The notes under the pieces were generated by a model. That model did no database searches and had not been told where the DNA came from. It saw nothing but the letters and a program-made list of their open reading frames with translations. DNA of 64,000 nucleotides, from contig NZ_SWCO01000010.1 in NCBI RefSeq assembly GCF_005117025.1, positions 62,001-126,000 of the forward strand, in the 5' to 3' direction. Of the stretch, positions 1 to 9,314 are shown piece by piece; within the stretch, counting starts at the first letter, position 1; every line of letters begins with the position of its first letter. The stretch comes from Alteromonas portus (GTDB taxonomy: Bacteria > Pseudomonadota > Gammaproteobacteria > Enterobacterales > Alteromonadaceae). Both the position numbers and the translations under genes were made by a program.

Positions 1-1406
1 TACTCATCTTTGTATTGACTAAGATCTACTAACTCCAAGTAATTGATACGAGGAGCAATCCACACACCACTTGTACCACTAGGAACGTCTTCGTAAGTAC
101 TGTATTCCAATACAAACGTTAACCCATTATCGTTGGTTGTTAGCGGTATCCAGTTTCTCTCTCGAATAGCATAACTAGAGTCAAAGTTTAACGAGACCTT
201 CCCATCTAACACTGTCCATGTCCAACCTGAAACTCCCATTAGGATCGTATCATTGGTGCAGTGAACACCTCGATTGAAAGTACCGTCATTGTTGAAAGAG
301 TAAGCAAATAACATGTCGCAAATAGGCCAACCCTTGTCATTCGCCCAAGCGTCAATACGACCGTTAATATTAGCGTTATAAACAAAGGGAAAGTTTGAGA
401 CTAACCCAGAACCAAAATTTTTAGCCGAGCCATCAATCGCCACCAGTTCACGAGCAAAGCGATACGTTTCCCCCTCAGCGCTTACTTCAACGAGAACAGT
501 CCACACCGATTCATTAACTTTCTGTATGGGGGTGATAACAAACAGAACTCCATTCATATTAACTAGAATTTCGTTACTTCTAAGTTCAGTTGTATATGCG
601 TCTTCAAGAACTTGACTTATTGATGTTACAGGCGTGCTCGATAACTCGAAAATGTCATGCACAATCGAATTTACTTCGTCACCGAATTGGAAGTCGACTT
701 CATCGACAATAGGAATAGCAGCACTCATCCCCTCTAAGCCGTCAAAAGTAATTCCTCTATCTGCTATTCCAAACTCGAAACGTACTCCATTATATACGTT
801 TGTTGAAAACGCAGAAATTTCCGTCTCACCTTGCCAACCACCTTCAATTCCGTTAACTACATCTTCTGGAATATAGAGTATATCCTCTACTGTGATATTA
901 GCGGTAACGTCAAAATAGCCAGCAGCTGCGTTAGCTATCGTATAAACAACATTGTCAGTCACACTTGTCCATTGTAAGGATGGAGTCTGAGTTATTAAAC
1001 CTTGCTCAAACGCGGCAATAAGTTGATCAGCTACTTGGTCTCCCCATCGATCCCGGTATGTATCACTGTAAACATCATGAGTTTGAAATGAGGTACTTCC
1101 GTGAGATTTGTCTAGATAAGTTTGCGTAAGCTGATTCCCAGCTGCGGAGAATACAATATCGTAAGACGGAACAATCTGTGTTTGTGTACGATCTGAGAAG
1201 CTCCATGAACCCGCGTCTGACTTAACTAATATTCCTTCGACTATAATCCCGTATTCGTTAAGCGTGGTTTCGTCAACTGAAAGAATTAATGACTCATTGT
1301 CTAACAATTCTTGAAAATTTTGGTAAGTGGTAGCGCAAACCTGCGTAGAAAACGAAACTAGTGCTAGTAATAAGCATCTAGTTAGAACCAAGCGAATGGT
1401 ACTCAT
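1..1406 (-). CDS. Partial secreted protein of unknown function (C-terminus outside window)
   Basis: An open frame runs without a stop from an ATG at 1406 to the left edge of the window, about 468 codons. The N-terminus has a basic start, then a hydrophobic core (LVLTRCLLLALVSF) ending near VCA, which reads as a Sec signal peptide with likely cleavage after residue 25. The rest is polar, beta-rich and acidic, with no motif that I recognise. Repeated phrases such as QVLEDAYTTEL and the Trp/Gly-rich end fit an extracellular or outer-surface protein. The gene is divergent in function from the glycan locus next to it, and its terminator and neighbour to the left are not visible. The reading frame is secure; the function is unknown. 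Confidence 0.85.
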   Translation of the reverse strand, partial: MSTIRLVLTRCLLLALVSFSTQVCATTYQNFQELLDNESLILSVDETTLNEYGIIVEGILVKSDAGSWSFSDRTQTQIVPSYDIVFSAAGNQLTQTYLDKSHGSTSFQTHDVYSDTYRDRWGDQVADQLIAAFEQGLITQTPSLQWTSVTDNVVYTIANAAAGYFDVTANITVEDILYIPEDVVNGIEGGWQGETEISAFSTNVYNGVRFEFGIADRGITFDGLEGMSAAIPIVDEVDFQFGDEVNSIVHDIFELSSTPVTSISQVLEDAYTTELRSNEILVNMNGVLFVITPIQKVNESVWTVLVEVSAEGETYRFARELVAIDGSAKNFGSGLVSNFPFVYNANINGRIDAWANDKGWPICDMLFAYSFNNDGTFNRGVHCTNDTILMGVSGWTWTVLDGKVSLNFDSSYAIRERNWIPLTTNDNGLTFVLEYSTYEDVPSGTSGVWIAPRINYLELVDLSQYKDE

Positions 1407-1551
1407 AAGGCGTCCCTGTCAATAGATTAAAATACTAGTAAATAAATTTTAGTCACATTAGAGCACACTGTTCACTTTTTCAACAGCAAACTAAAAATAA
1501 TGTTTACTTCCACCTAAGGGAACATTTGATTTCCTTCCGTGTAGCAATTGA

Positions 1552-1576
1552 AAAAGCCACTAAAAAAGTGGCTTTT
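1552..1576 (-). terminator. Rho-independent terminator after the large glycosyltransferase
   Basis: GCCACT at 1556-1561 pairs with AGTGGC at 1567-1572 around a five-base A loop, and flanking A and T runs extend the stem. Read on the minus strand it ends in a U tract and lies just after the stop at 1594. Confidence 0.8.
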
Positions 1577-1593
1577 ATCGAACTTGCAAGATT

Positions 1594-4305
1594 CTATAAG
1601 GATGTAAAAATACCAACAGACTCGAAGATTTTTCTCATCTTTTTAACGCCATTTTGGTAAGAAAAATTCTCCCTAGCTAGTATTTCGCTATTTTCACTAA
1701 ACTGTTTCCAAAGTTTGTCGTCGTCATACAGCTTTATAATTGCCTCAATCCACTCGTCTACGTCGTCGGCAATTATTGTATTAATTCCATTTGTGAGACC
1801 AGTTCCTTCCGCAGCGATGGGAGTGAGAATAGTAGGCGTAGCATAAGCTAAAGCGTCTAAAACTTTCCCTTTGATACCCGCGCCAGAGAGTAAAGGCGCG
1901 ATAAATACCTTGTGATCGTGGTAAACGCCGTCTAATGTTTCTGCAAAACCTTTAACCTTTACATTATCAGTTTCAAAGTCCTTGAAATGTTCAGGCATTT
2001 TGCTGCCATAAATGAAAAAGGTGATGTCAGGTCGTCGAACTTTCAGTTTCGGCATCACCTCTTTAACCATATATTCCACAGCTTCCGTGTTCGGTTTATG
2101 GTTATATCCACCAAGAAATGCAATACCTTCTCTCTCGTGGAATTGGGGGCCGCTATCTTTGGGTTCGACTATCCATGGAGTAATATGCATATTGGCTTCT
2201 TGCGCGATATGGCTCGAAATTACTGCCTGTTCTGTAGTATTGTATGTAAGTATGGCGTCTACTTTTTGACAGACTTCTAACTCTTCATCTCTCGTTAATA
2301 GGGCCAAATCCATAGCCTCCTCATCATTGTTAACCAAAGCTGCACGAATTTCTCTAAGGAAATGAAGGTCTGCATTGTTGAATAGGATTGGTTTGCCTGA
2401 TTCTTTTATTACGTCAACATATTTTTGAGCGACATCGTAACGGGTAATATAAACAGCATCAATCTCACCCAGTCGGCGCTGTAATACATCGTCTAATGAA
2501 TAGTAGAAAGGCACATACAAGACCTCTACGCCCATTTTTTGCAAAACACTGGTGTATTTACCCATAGGCGCTAGATTCGCTGGCACGAAAGTTACTTTAA
2601 ACCCTAACGCCAGCATCATTTTTATCTCTTGTAATGCAGCATGACTGCCAGCGTCCATTCCTTGCATCGGTGTAGCATAATCTATGACCAATATACGCTG
2701 TTCGATATTTCTATCTTTTTCGAGATGCATAGTACTAAGAGATGGTTTGGACCCTTTCTTATAAGTGTTAAACCATTTTCGTCTAAACGTTGTTTCATTA
2801 ACTACTTGATACTGCTTTAAGCCCTTAGTTACGTCTGTACCATGAGACTGACCTTCAAAATGAATAACTTCAGAATGAGGCACATAAAGCACTTTATAAC
2901 CTGCGTCCCGTACTTTGAATGAAAGGTCCGTATCTTCGTAATAACATGGTGCATATTCCTCACTGAATTTACCAACCTCTTCCCACACTGATTTAGTTAC
3001 ACACATTGCTGCGCCAGTAACATAATCCACTTCACGTACATAGTTCCACGCTGGGTCAAATGGATTGCCGTTACGCCCTGCGTTCCAGGGCTCTCCTGTA
3101 GCCCATACTATTCCACCCGCTTCTTGTAAGGTTCCGTCTAGGTTTAGTAGCTTAGAACCTGTAAGCCCCACATGCTCATCAGCTTTATGCTGCGCAACAA
3201 GCTCATCAAGCCAGTGACTTTTCACTTCGGTGTCATTGTTTAGAAAAATGACGTAATCACCTTTCGCAAGCTCAGATGCTTTATTACAACTTTTGAGAAA
3301 GCGTAAATTTTCTTCGTTTCTAGACACAACTAGATTGCCTATTATTTCTTCCGCTTTTGCTGTTTCATCGGTAGAACAATCATCGGCCAAAATGACTTCG
3401 AAAGACGTCTTGTTGTATGCAAGAAAAACAGAGGCAATGCAGTGGTAAGTAAGCTCGAACTTGTTATATGCTGGAATTATTATTGACGCTTCAGGGCTTT
3501 CAACCTTAGGAAGAGAAAATGACGGGTATACTTTTCTTCCCTGATAACCCTCAACCAACACTGTATGTGCAATAGACAAATCTTTGATATCGCTTACTCG
3601 ATTTGAATCACTTAGATTGAGTGTTAAAGACTCATAGCGACCATCAGCACTAGCAGGTTTAGAAATGAAGTGAGCTTCTTTTCTACTATGATTTAAAAAG
3701 TCCCATGGCGTGAGGATTGGGTCACCTTTTATTTCCAACCTACCATAGCTTCCAACTTCGCCTTGAATGCCTACGTTTATCACGTGATATGCATTATCGA
3801 GAAATTTTGCTGGAACCCAGATGTGCGATGAGTGCATTTTCTCTTTTTTGCTAAACTCGTAGGTACCAATTTTTTCTTTGCCTATGCTAAAGGTAAGAAT
3901 CTTGCTCTCGTCGTCGATGCTATGATTGTATATTGTAAAGGAAAGCTTATTTCCTAATAGATGTTCAACTACAACACTTGCAGAAGGCTTTATGTTTTCA
4001 ATTTCAAAACGAGATTTTGCGACGAACTTATCAGTTTGCTTGCACTTGATAATAATTGAGCGCCCTTCTTCCATAAGTAAAGTGTTAACCTGGAAAGAAA
4101 ATGCATGATTTCCTTTGTTAATCCCTCCAGATTCGAGGTCTTTTCGATAAAGGTCGGCTACACCTTCGCCTAAAAATACACCTTGGTCATCGTAAACAGC
4201 TAAATTGACTGGAGACTCATCGCCGATTCTCGCTGCCCACCCCTGTAACACACCACCTTCAAAACGGTCAATATGGCCTTTTAAGGTCGATTCTAAGTCC
4301 GACAT
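1594..4305 (-). CDS. Bifunctional glycosyltransferase: GWA module + GT2 + GT4-like domains
   Basis: A 903-residue protein. Residues 10-80 form a small module (GHIDRF, then GWA at 22-24, then RKDL) that recurs in three other proteins of this locus. A GT2 domain covers about 272-500 with IIIPAYNK, DDCSTDE and the acceptor-side NNDTE and YEDTD motifs. From about 537 to the end is a GT4-like domain with a Rossmann start (ILVIDYATP) and a donor-binding part (GAGIKGKVLDALAY). No signal peptide or membrane segment is seen, so it should be cytoplasmic and add two sugars. I chose ATG 4305 because GAGGA sits six bases upstream; a TTG 12 bases earlier is less likely. It is transcribed divergently from the glycosyltransferase at 4526. 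Confidence 0.88.
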   Translation of the reverse strand: MSDLESTLKGHIDRFEGGVLQGWAARIGDESPVNLAVYDDQGVFLGEGVADLYRKDLESGGINKGNHAFSFQVNTLLMEEGRSIIIKCKQTDKFVAKSRFEIENIKPSASVVVEHLLGNKLSFTIYNHSIDDESKILTFSIGKEKIGTYEFSKKEKMHSSHIWVPAKFLDNAYHVINVGIQGEVGSYGRLEIKGDPILTPWDFLNHSRKEAHFISKPASADGRYESLTLNLSDSNRVSDIKDLSIAHTVLVEGYQGRKVYPSFSLPKVESPEASIIIPAYNKFELTYHCIASVFLAYNKTSFEVILADDCSTDETAKAEEIIGNLVVSRNEENLRFLKSCNKASELAKGDYVIFLNNDTEVKSHWLDELVAQHKADEHVGLTGSKLLNLDGTLQEAGGIVWATGEPWNAGRNGNPFDPAWNYVREVDYVTGAAMCVTKSVWEEVGKFSEEYAPCYYEDTDLSFKVRDAGYKVLYVPHSEVIHFEGQSHGTDVTKGLKQYQVVNETTFRRKWFNTYKKGSKPSLSTMHLEKDRNIEQRILVIDYATPMQGMDAGSHAALQEIKMMLALGFKVTFVPANLAPMGKYTSVLQKMGVEVLYVPFYYSLDDVLQRRLGEIDAVYITRYDVAQKYVDVIKESGKPILFNNADLHFLREIRAALVNNDEEAMDLALLTRDEELEVCQKVDAILTYNTTEQAVISSHIAQEANMHITPWIVEPKDSGPQFHEREGIAFLGGYNHKPNTEAVEYMVKEVMPKLKVRRPDITFFIYGSKMPEHFKDFETDNVKVKGFAETLDGVYHDHKVFIAPLLSGAGIKGKVLDALAYATPTILTPIAAEGTGLTNGINTIIADDVDEWIEAIIKLYDDDKLWKQFSENSEILARENFSYQNGVKKMRKIFESVGIFTSL

Positions 4306-4525
4306 ATTTTTCCTCAACTTCCTCTGAGCACGATCGAATTTCGATTCATTATAATTTTACTTTAATCTTACCTGATATCTTGAAGTTCTCAATCTAAGTA
4401 CTTATTGGCTTCAAATAATGGAATCAACAGTATTGTTGTTTTCTATACTTTGCACCCGATAATACGGTTGTAGTAATATCACATGCAAATTATCGAATGA
4501 TGACAATCCTCACATGGAGAAGTAG

Positions 4526-6307
4526 GTGCTTAGCGTTTTCAAGAAAAATAAAGGCAGCATTACAGAAGCCTCAATAAAAAACCTCATAGAAACTGAGTTC
4601 GATGCTGAGTTTTACGCAAAGAAATATAAGTTTTTGGAAACAGACGACTACCTTAACCACTTTTTAAAAGAAGGGTGGAAAGAAGGATTAGATCCATGTG
4701 AGTGGTTTTCAACAAGCAAATACTTGATTGCCTACCCTGATGTAGCTGCTTCCGGTGTCAATCCATTTTTCCATTACTTACATTACGGAAAAGCTGAGGG
4801 TCGCAATGGAGGTCTAGTCGCAAAAAGTGATGACGACCTGCGCTCTTTAGTCAGAACAAATAACTTCGCCGATTCAGAGTACGAAAACTCTAAATATTTT
4901 AGAGAAGCATGTGACATTCTTGGCACCAACACTGAGTTCTCTTCGAACGATTTTGAACGCTTTGCAAACTGGACAAAAATAGTACCAAAAGCTAATGGCC
5001 CCCATCCTCACGTAAAAGCTTTCATCGACTCAGTAAAAGCCACTGGAAGTGGAAGTGAAGCAGTCACATCTGGGTGGGTTATTCGAAAGCAGAATTCATT
5101 TATGTGGTTTGAGACGAATCAAGGACAAATTCTTCCGATGCGTTCCGCTTTTTTCCAGTATCGTGAGGATGTATACAACGCATTTGAAGATGAGATGACT
5201 GAAGCGTTACCTCTTGCTGGTTTTGTTCAAGCATTGACGGCGTGTAATCCTGGGACAGTTCTCAAAATTTACGCTTTATCGTCAGAAGGTGCTCACGAAA
5301 TCGCGCAAGGTGAAGTCGAGCGTCTTGAATCTACCCCAAAAAAAATAGCTGAATTTCTTGCTTCAATAAATACACCATTATCAGAGCTGCCCAAGCGCAT
5401 TAGCAAAATTGATGAGCCTTTAATATCTAGTGCCATTGCGCAGAAAAATACAGCTATTTCCGCTATGCCACACGAAGTATATAGCTTTGGGAAGTGTAGC
5501 AGTCCTGAAGCAAGCATAATCATTCCTCTATACGGCAGAGTAGACTTTGTAGAAGCGCAAATGCAGTGTTTCTCAAAAGATGTGTTTGTGCAAAACCATT
5601 GTGAGTTGATTTACGTTATCGACGACCCTACTTTGGTTGAGCCTTTTAAAAAACTATCTAGCGATATCTATGCGCTTTATGGCATACCTTTCAAAGTAAT
5701 TTGGGGTGGATTAAACAGAGGTTTTTCAGGTGCCAATAATTTGGGGGTTGAATATGCTACCGCGCATTACCTTCTATTTTTAAATAGCGATGCGTTTCCT
5801 ACGAATCCTGGGTGGGTTGAACAGCTTACGGATGTCTTAAATAGTAACGCTGACTATGGCGTAGTTTCCCCTCGCCTATTGTTTGCAGACGGCTCTATCC
5901 AGCACGCTGGTATGGAATTCGTATATAGGAATGAGTTGTCTATTTGGACTAACCACCATCCTAACATGGGCATAGACCCGAGTTTAGACCCACATTCTGA
6001 AGCGACTGTAGTTCCAGCGGTAACAGGAGCATGTATGCTTATGACCCGAGATCTGTTTGATTCTGTAGGGGGCTGGGATAACGGTTACTTAATAGGCGAC
6101 TTCGAAGATTCTGACTTGTGCTTCAAGATACGAGAGCAAGGTAAGCATTGTGTATACGTTCCCACTGTTGAGTTAACGCACCTAGAGCGTCAATCGTTTA
6201 ACTTAACTGGCGCTCCCGATTTTAGAACCAAAGTGGTAATATACAATGCCACCCGCCATCAAAATAAATGGTCTTCACTACTACAACAAAGCGTTAGCAA
6301 AGGTTAA
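4526..6307 (+). CDS. GT2 family glycosyltransferase with N-terminal FD..FY/HFL..G repeats
   Basis: A 593-residue protein starting with GTG, with GGAG seven bases upstream. The N-terminus carries two copies of a repeat often found on surface-polysaccharide glycosyltransferases: FDAEFYAKKYKFL followed by HFLKEGWKEGLDP, then YPDVAASGVNPFFHYL followed by YGKAEGR. The GT2 domain begins near residue 326 (ASIIIPLYGR), with FLNSDAFP as the nucleotide-sugar and metal site near 418 and a conserved GDFEDSDLCFKI near 530. It lacks a signal peptide. It opens a forward run of glycan genes, with the next gene 18 bases downstream. Sugar specificity cannot be read from the sequence. Confidence 0.88.
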   Translation: MLSVFKKNKGSITEASIKNLIETEFDAEFYAKKYKFLETDDYLNHFLKEGWKEGLDPCEWFSTSKYLIAYPDVAASGVNPFFHYLHYGKAEGRNGGLVAKSDDDLRSLVRTNNFADSEYENSKYFREACDILGTNTEFSSNDFERFANWTKIVPKANGPHPHVKAFIDSVKATGSGSEAVTSGWVIRKQNSFMWFETNQGQILPMRSAFFQYREDVYNAFEDEMTEALPLAGFVQALTACNPGTVLKIYALSSEGAHEIAQGEVERLESTPKKIAEFLASINTPLSELPKRISKIDEPLISSAIAQKNTAISAMPHEVYSFGKCSSPEASIIIPLYGRVDFVEAQMQCFSKDVFVQNHCELIYVIDDPTLVEPFKKLSSDIYALYGIPFKVIWGGLNRGFSGANNLGVEYATAHYLLFLNSDAFPTNPGWVEQLTDVLNSNADYGVVSPRLLFADGSIQHAGMEFVYRNELSIWTNHHPNMGIDPSLDPHSEATVVPAVTGACMLMTRDLFDSVGGWDNGYLIGDFEDSDLCFKIREQGKHCVYVPTVELTHLERQSFNLTGAPDFRTKVVIYNATRHQNKWSSLLQQSVSKG

Positions 6308-6325
6308 AAGGAAGCAACTAAGCAC

Positions 6326-7564
6326 ATGAAACAAAGAATTTTAGTGGTATCTCATGGTCACCCAGACTTTAGTTTGGGCGGTGCTGAAATTGCAGCTTAT
6401 AACTTGTTTGAAGCATTCAAAAACAATGACGACGTAGAAGACACCTGGTTTTTAGCGCGCGCCGACCGGGGAAGAGGTGTTACGGGTCAAATTCATAAAC
6501 GCCGAGACAATGAATACTTGTGGGAACAAGGTATCGCTGACTGGCACTTAATGAAGTCTGCACATCAAGAGTCGATAACAACTTGGTTTGTTGATTTACT
6601 TAAGTCGCTGAAGCCTACCGTTGTACACATTCATCATTACGCGCATATTGGGCTCGAGTTCATTCGCGCTATTAAAAAATACGATAGCAGTATTAAAGTT
6701 TACTTAACCCTTCACGAGTACATGGCCATTTGTAAACACAACGGTCAAATGGTCAAGACGGGCGAAGGTATGAAGCTATGTAGCAGCGAAAGTTTTGACG
6801 AGTGCAGAGGTTGTTTTCCAGAACATACAGCCGAAGACTTTTGGCTTCGCAAGCACACGTTTAAGTCTACGTTTGACCTTGCTGATGGCTTTATTTCTCC
6901 ATCTGAATTTCTACGCCAGCGATATATAAACTGGGGAATTAACGAAAACGAAATAGTAGTTATTGAAAATGGTCAAAGCAATTTACCTCCATTAGAACCT
7001 CGCGCTATTCAAGAAGACGAAACCAGAAATAGATTTGGCTTCTTTGGGCAAGTTAACCCGTATAAAGGAATAGACATTCTTTTAGAAGCGCTTCGCAGCA
7101 TGACAAAAGAAGAAAGAAAGCAGGTTCTTGTTGAGATACACGGTGCGAATATAGAAGCACAGTCTGGTGAGTTTCAAACTAAGATAAAGAAGCTAGCCAA
7201 AAAGCTGATTGCTGAAGGCTGTTTACGCTGGGTAGGGCCTTACAGGCCAGATGAGCAGCGAAATAGGCTTCAAGAAGTCGACTGGGTTGTAGTACCTTCA
7301 ATTTGGTGGGAAAATTCCCCTATGGTGATTCAGGAAGCATTTACTGCTGGTAGACCTTTAATTGTTTCGAACATTGGTGGTATGGCAGAAAAAGTAGACG
7401 ATGGCGTTAATGGCCTTCATTTTAGTGCTAGAAACCCGCAGTCGTTGGCGAAAGTTATGCTTAACGCGACTAGTAAAACGCTATGGATGGAACTTAGCGA
7501 AAATATAGAAGCTCCAATCTCCTATGCTGATTGTGCAATCGAACACTTAAATTTTTTCAATTAG
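6326..7564 (+). CDS. GT4 family (GT-B fold) glycosyltransferase
   Basis: A 412-residue retaining-type glycosyltransferase. The N-terminal Rossmann half has the acceptor-side glycine loop in FSLGGAEIAAYNLFEAF near residues 14-30. The C-terminal half opens with FGFFGQVNPYKGID near 238 and carries the donor-binding EX7E-like stretch NSPMVIQEAFTAGRPLIVS near 330. Four cysteines between 150 and 170 (CKHNG, LCSS, DECRGC) could form a small zinc or disulfide site inserted into the N-half, a common feature of some GT4 subfamilies. It follows the GT2 gene by 18 bases, likely in one transcript. Donor and acceptor are unknown. Confidence 0.88.
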   Translation: MKQRILVVSHGHPDFSLGGAEIAAYNLFEAFKNNDDVEDTWFLARADRGRGVTGQIHKRRDNEYLWEQGIADWHLMKSAHQESITTWFVDLLKSLKPTVVHIHHYAHIGLEFIRAIKKYDSSIKVYLTLHEYMAICKHNGQMVKTGEGMKLCSSESFDECRGCFPEHTAEDFWLRKHTFKSTFDLADGFISPSEFLRQRYINWGINENEIVVIENGQSNLPPLEPRAIQEDETRNRFGFFGQVNPYKGIDILLEALRSMTKEERKQVLVEIHGANIEAQSGEFQTKIKKLAKKLIAEGCLRWVGPYRPDEQRNRLQEVDWVVVPSIWWENSPMVIQEAFTAGRPLIVSNIGGMAEKVDDGVNGLHFSARNPQSLAKVMLNATSKTLWMELSENIEAPISYADCAIEHLNFFN

Positions 7565-7572
7565 CCTTTTTT

Positions 7573-7599
7573 AAGCGCTTGGTACTCAAACAAGCGCTT
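7573..7599 (+). terminator. Possible terminator or attenuator hairpin
   Basis: AAGCGCTTG (7573-7581) and CAAGCGCTT (7591-7599) form a perfect nine-base stem with a nine-base loop, just after the GT4 stop. The following CTTCCTG is only weakly T-rich, so partial read-through into the LicD genes is likely. Confidence 0.5.
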
Positions 7600-7638
7600 C
7601 TTCCTGTAGAGCTTCAGAAGCAAGGAACTACGTAGTTT

Positions 7639-9300
7639 ATGTTTATAGAAATTTCGGGCACACGCATTTTAGACCGCTGCTATAAGAGCGCAGTTATGGC
7701 GAGACTGTCTACAGGCTTGCTATTAGATATAGTGACATTTGATTGTGACAATACTATGTCAAAAGCTGAAATAAATTATACTTTGCGTTTGCCGATTGCC
7801 CCCCTGCTAAAAAACAAAAACGAATGGGTAATTATCAGCTGTATAAATACGACTGAAGAAATTGTTGAAGTTAAAGATGTGGCGTCTTTAATCTCTAATG
7901 TTGAAATTAATATTGAGACTAACTTAGCATTTCCTTCTATTGGTTTTTTCGGAAATGCAAAGGGAAGTAAGCTAAGCGTAAGCGTAAAACGTCCCTTAGA
8001 TGCGTTTGTTGTTAAAGTGGACGAAAACCCAGGAATTTTAAATATTGGTGGAATTGAAATTCTTTGCGAAGACGGTACGCTTTTAAAGCCCAAAGCAGAT
8101 TTCGATATTGAATTTAGTAGTAGCATTCCAGAAAATGCTGACCCTTACAAAGTTTTTAATGATAAAGGCTTTCACTCATCGCGAGAAAAATCACCTTTTT
8201 TAAAGGTGATTTTTAAAGGCTCTCAAAATGTAGACACCATTAACATTCGAAATAGAAGCGACAAGTGGGGAATACGTGCTAAGAAGCTTCACATTGAGGG
8301 AATATACGAGAGCTCTATAATCAACCTTCATAGGCCTAGCGACGCTCTCCCCGTCCTAACTAATCAGCTAATTGCGCTTGGCTGGCAGCTTTCAGATGAA
8401 TCTTCATCGGATACAGAGAGACGAACTCACTTTCTGGCATTTTTAGCAAACCATCTAAACATTGAGATGGTATTACAAGACAACCGCCTTGTATCATTTT
8501 TAGAACAATGCCTTTCGTCGTGGACATTAGAGCCAATTCCTAGTGAACAAGAAAATTTAGAGCTTGAACTATTGGCATTAGTTCTTACTGCACAAATGCA
8601 AAAAGGAATTAGCTTAAACTTAAAACCCTTTGCTACGATTTTAAGCACTCGTGAAGCTATAAATAAGCTTGAAGATAAAGTTAATGACGCACGCCTAATA
8701 CTGAACAAAGAGACGGTCAAATTTACCAAGCACGGTGTTGCAAGAAAAGGTTGTTTAGTAGATGACATTCCTGCCGTCATGGCTACGCTTAGCGAGGTCA
8801 TGGCAATGCTAGAAGATATGGAATTACAGCCCTGTTTAGCCTACGGCACTCTATTAGGCGCCAAAAGAGATAACGCATTTATTTCACACGACGATGATGT
8901 AGATATATTAGTACGCCTTCCGGAAGAAGATATCTCTGAACGCAGAGCTCGTCAGTTGCGAGACGAGATCATAAAAAACCTCCCTCACGATAAATATCGT
9001 ATCGACTATGGTCAACAGCACAACTTAAACATTCACCTTTACAACAAAAAAACGGGTGTGATGATCGATATATTTCCCTATTGGATTGCCAAGGAAAAAG
9101 CTTATCTACATATGGAAAGTATGACAATTCGAGGGATCGACAAAAGCATATTTGATGGTAGAAAGAGTTTGGAGCTCTACGGGCAAGCTCTCCCAACGCC
9201 TAACAAAATAGAAGACTTTTTGTTAGAGCGCTATGGCAGTGGCTGGACGATATCAGACAAGTTTCACGAGTGGCCGTGGAAACTTAGAGATGACGATTAA
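7639..9300 (+). CDS. LicD family phosphotransferase with long N-terminal extension
   Basis: A 553-residue protein. The LicD core lies in the last third: LAYGTLLGAKRDNAFISHD at about 399-417 followed by DDDVDILV, the acidic nucleotidyltransferase-fold motif, then GVMIDIFPYW near 480. LicD proteins move a phospho-alcohol such as phosphocholine or phosphoglycerol from a CDP carrier onto a sugar. The first 350 residues are beta-rich and have no motif that I know; they may bind glycan. There is no signal peptide. The gene is followed 14 bases later by a second LicD gene and then a TagD-like cytidylyltransferase, which supports a CDP-alcohol donor. Confidence 0.85.
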   Translation: MFIEISGTRILDRCYKSAVMARLSTGLLLDIVTFDCDNTMSKAEINYTLRLPIAPLLKNKNEWVIISCINTTEEIVEVKDVASLISNVEINIETNLAFPSIGFFGNAKGSKLSVSVKRPLDAFVVKVDENPGILNIGGIEILCEDGTLLKPKADFDIEFSSSIPENADPYKVFNDKGFHSSREKSPFLKVIFKGSQNVDTINIRNRSDKWGIRAKKLHIEGIYESSIINLHRPSDALPVLTNQLIALGWQLSDESSSDTERRTHFLAFLANHLNIEMVLQDNRLVSFLEQCLSSWTLEPIPSEQENLELELLALVLTAQMQKGISLNLKPFATILSTREAINKLEDKVNDARLILNKETVKFTKHGVARKGCLVDDIPAVMATLSEVMAMLEDMELQPCLAYGTLLGAKRDNAFISHDDDVDILVRLPEEDISERRARQLRDEIIKNLPHDKYRIDYGQQHNLNIHLYNKKTGVMIDIFPYWIAKEKAYLHMESMTIRGIDKSIFDGRKSLELYGQALPTPNKIEDFLLERYGSGWTISDKFHEWPWKLRDDD

Positions 9301-9314
9301 GCAAAAGGGTTAAA

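Noticed and set aside
634-876. 80-codon plus-strand frame
   Set aside because: It lies inside the long minus-strand partial gene at 1-1406, which has a signal peptide and steady coding character. The plus frame has none.
1987-2280. 97-codon plus-strand frame within the large glycosyltransferase
   Set aside because: It is a shadow of the conserved GT4-like domain on the other strand.
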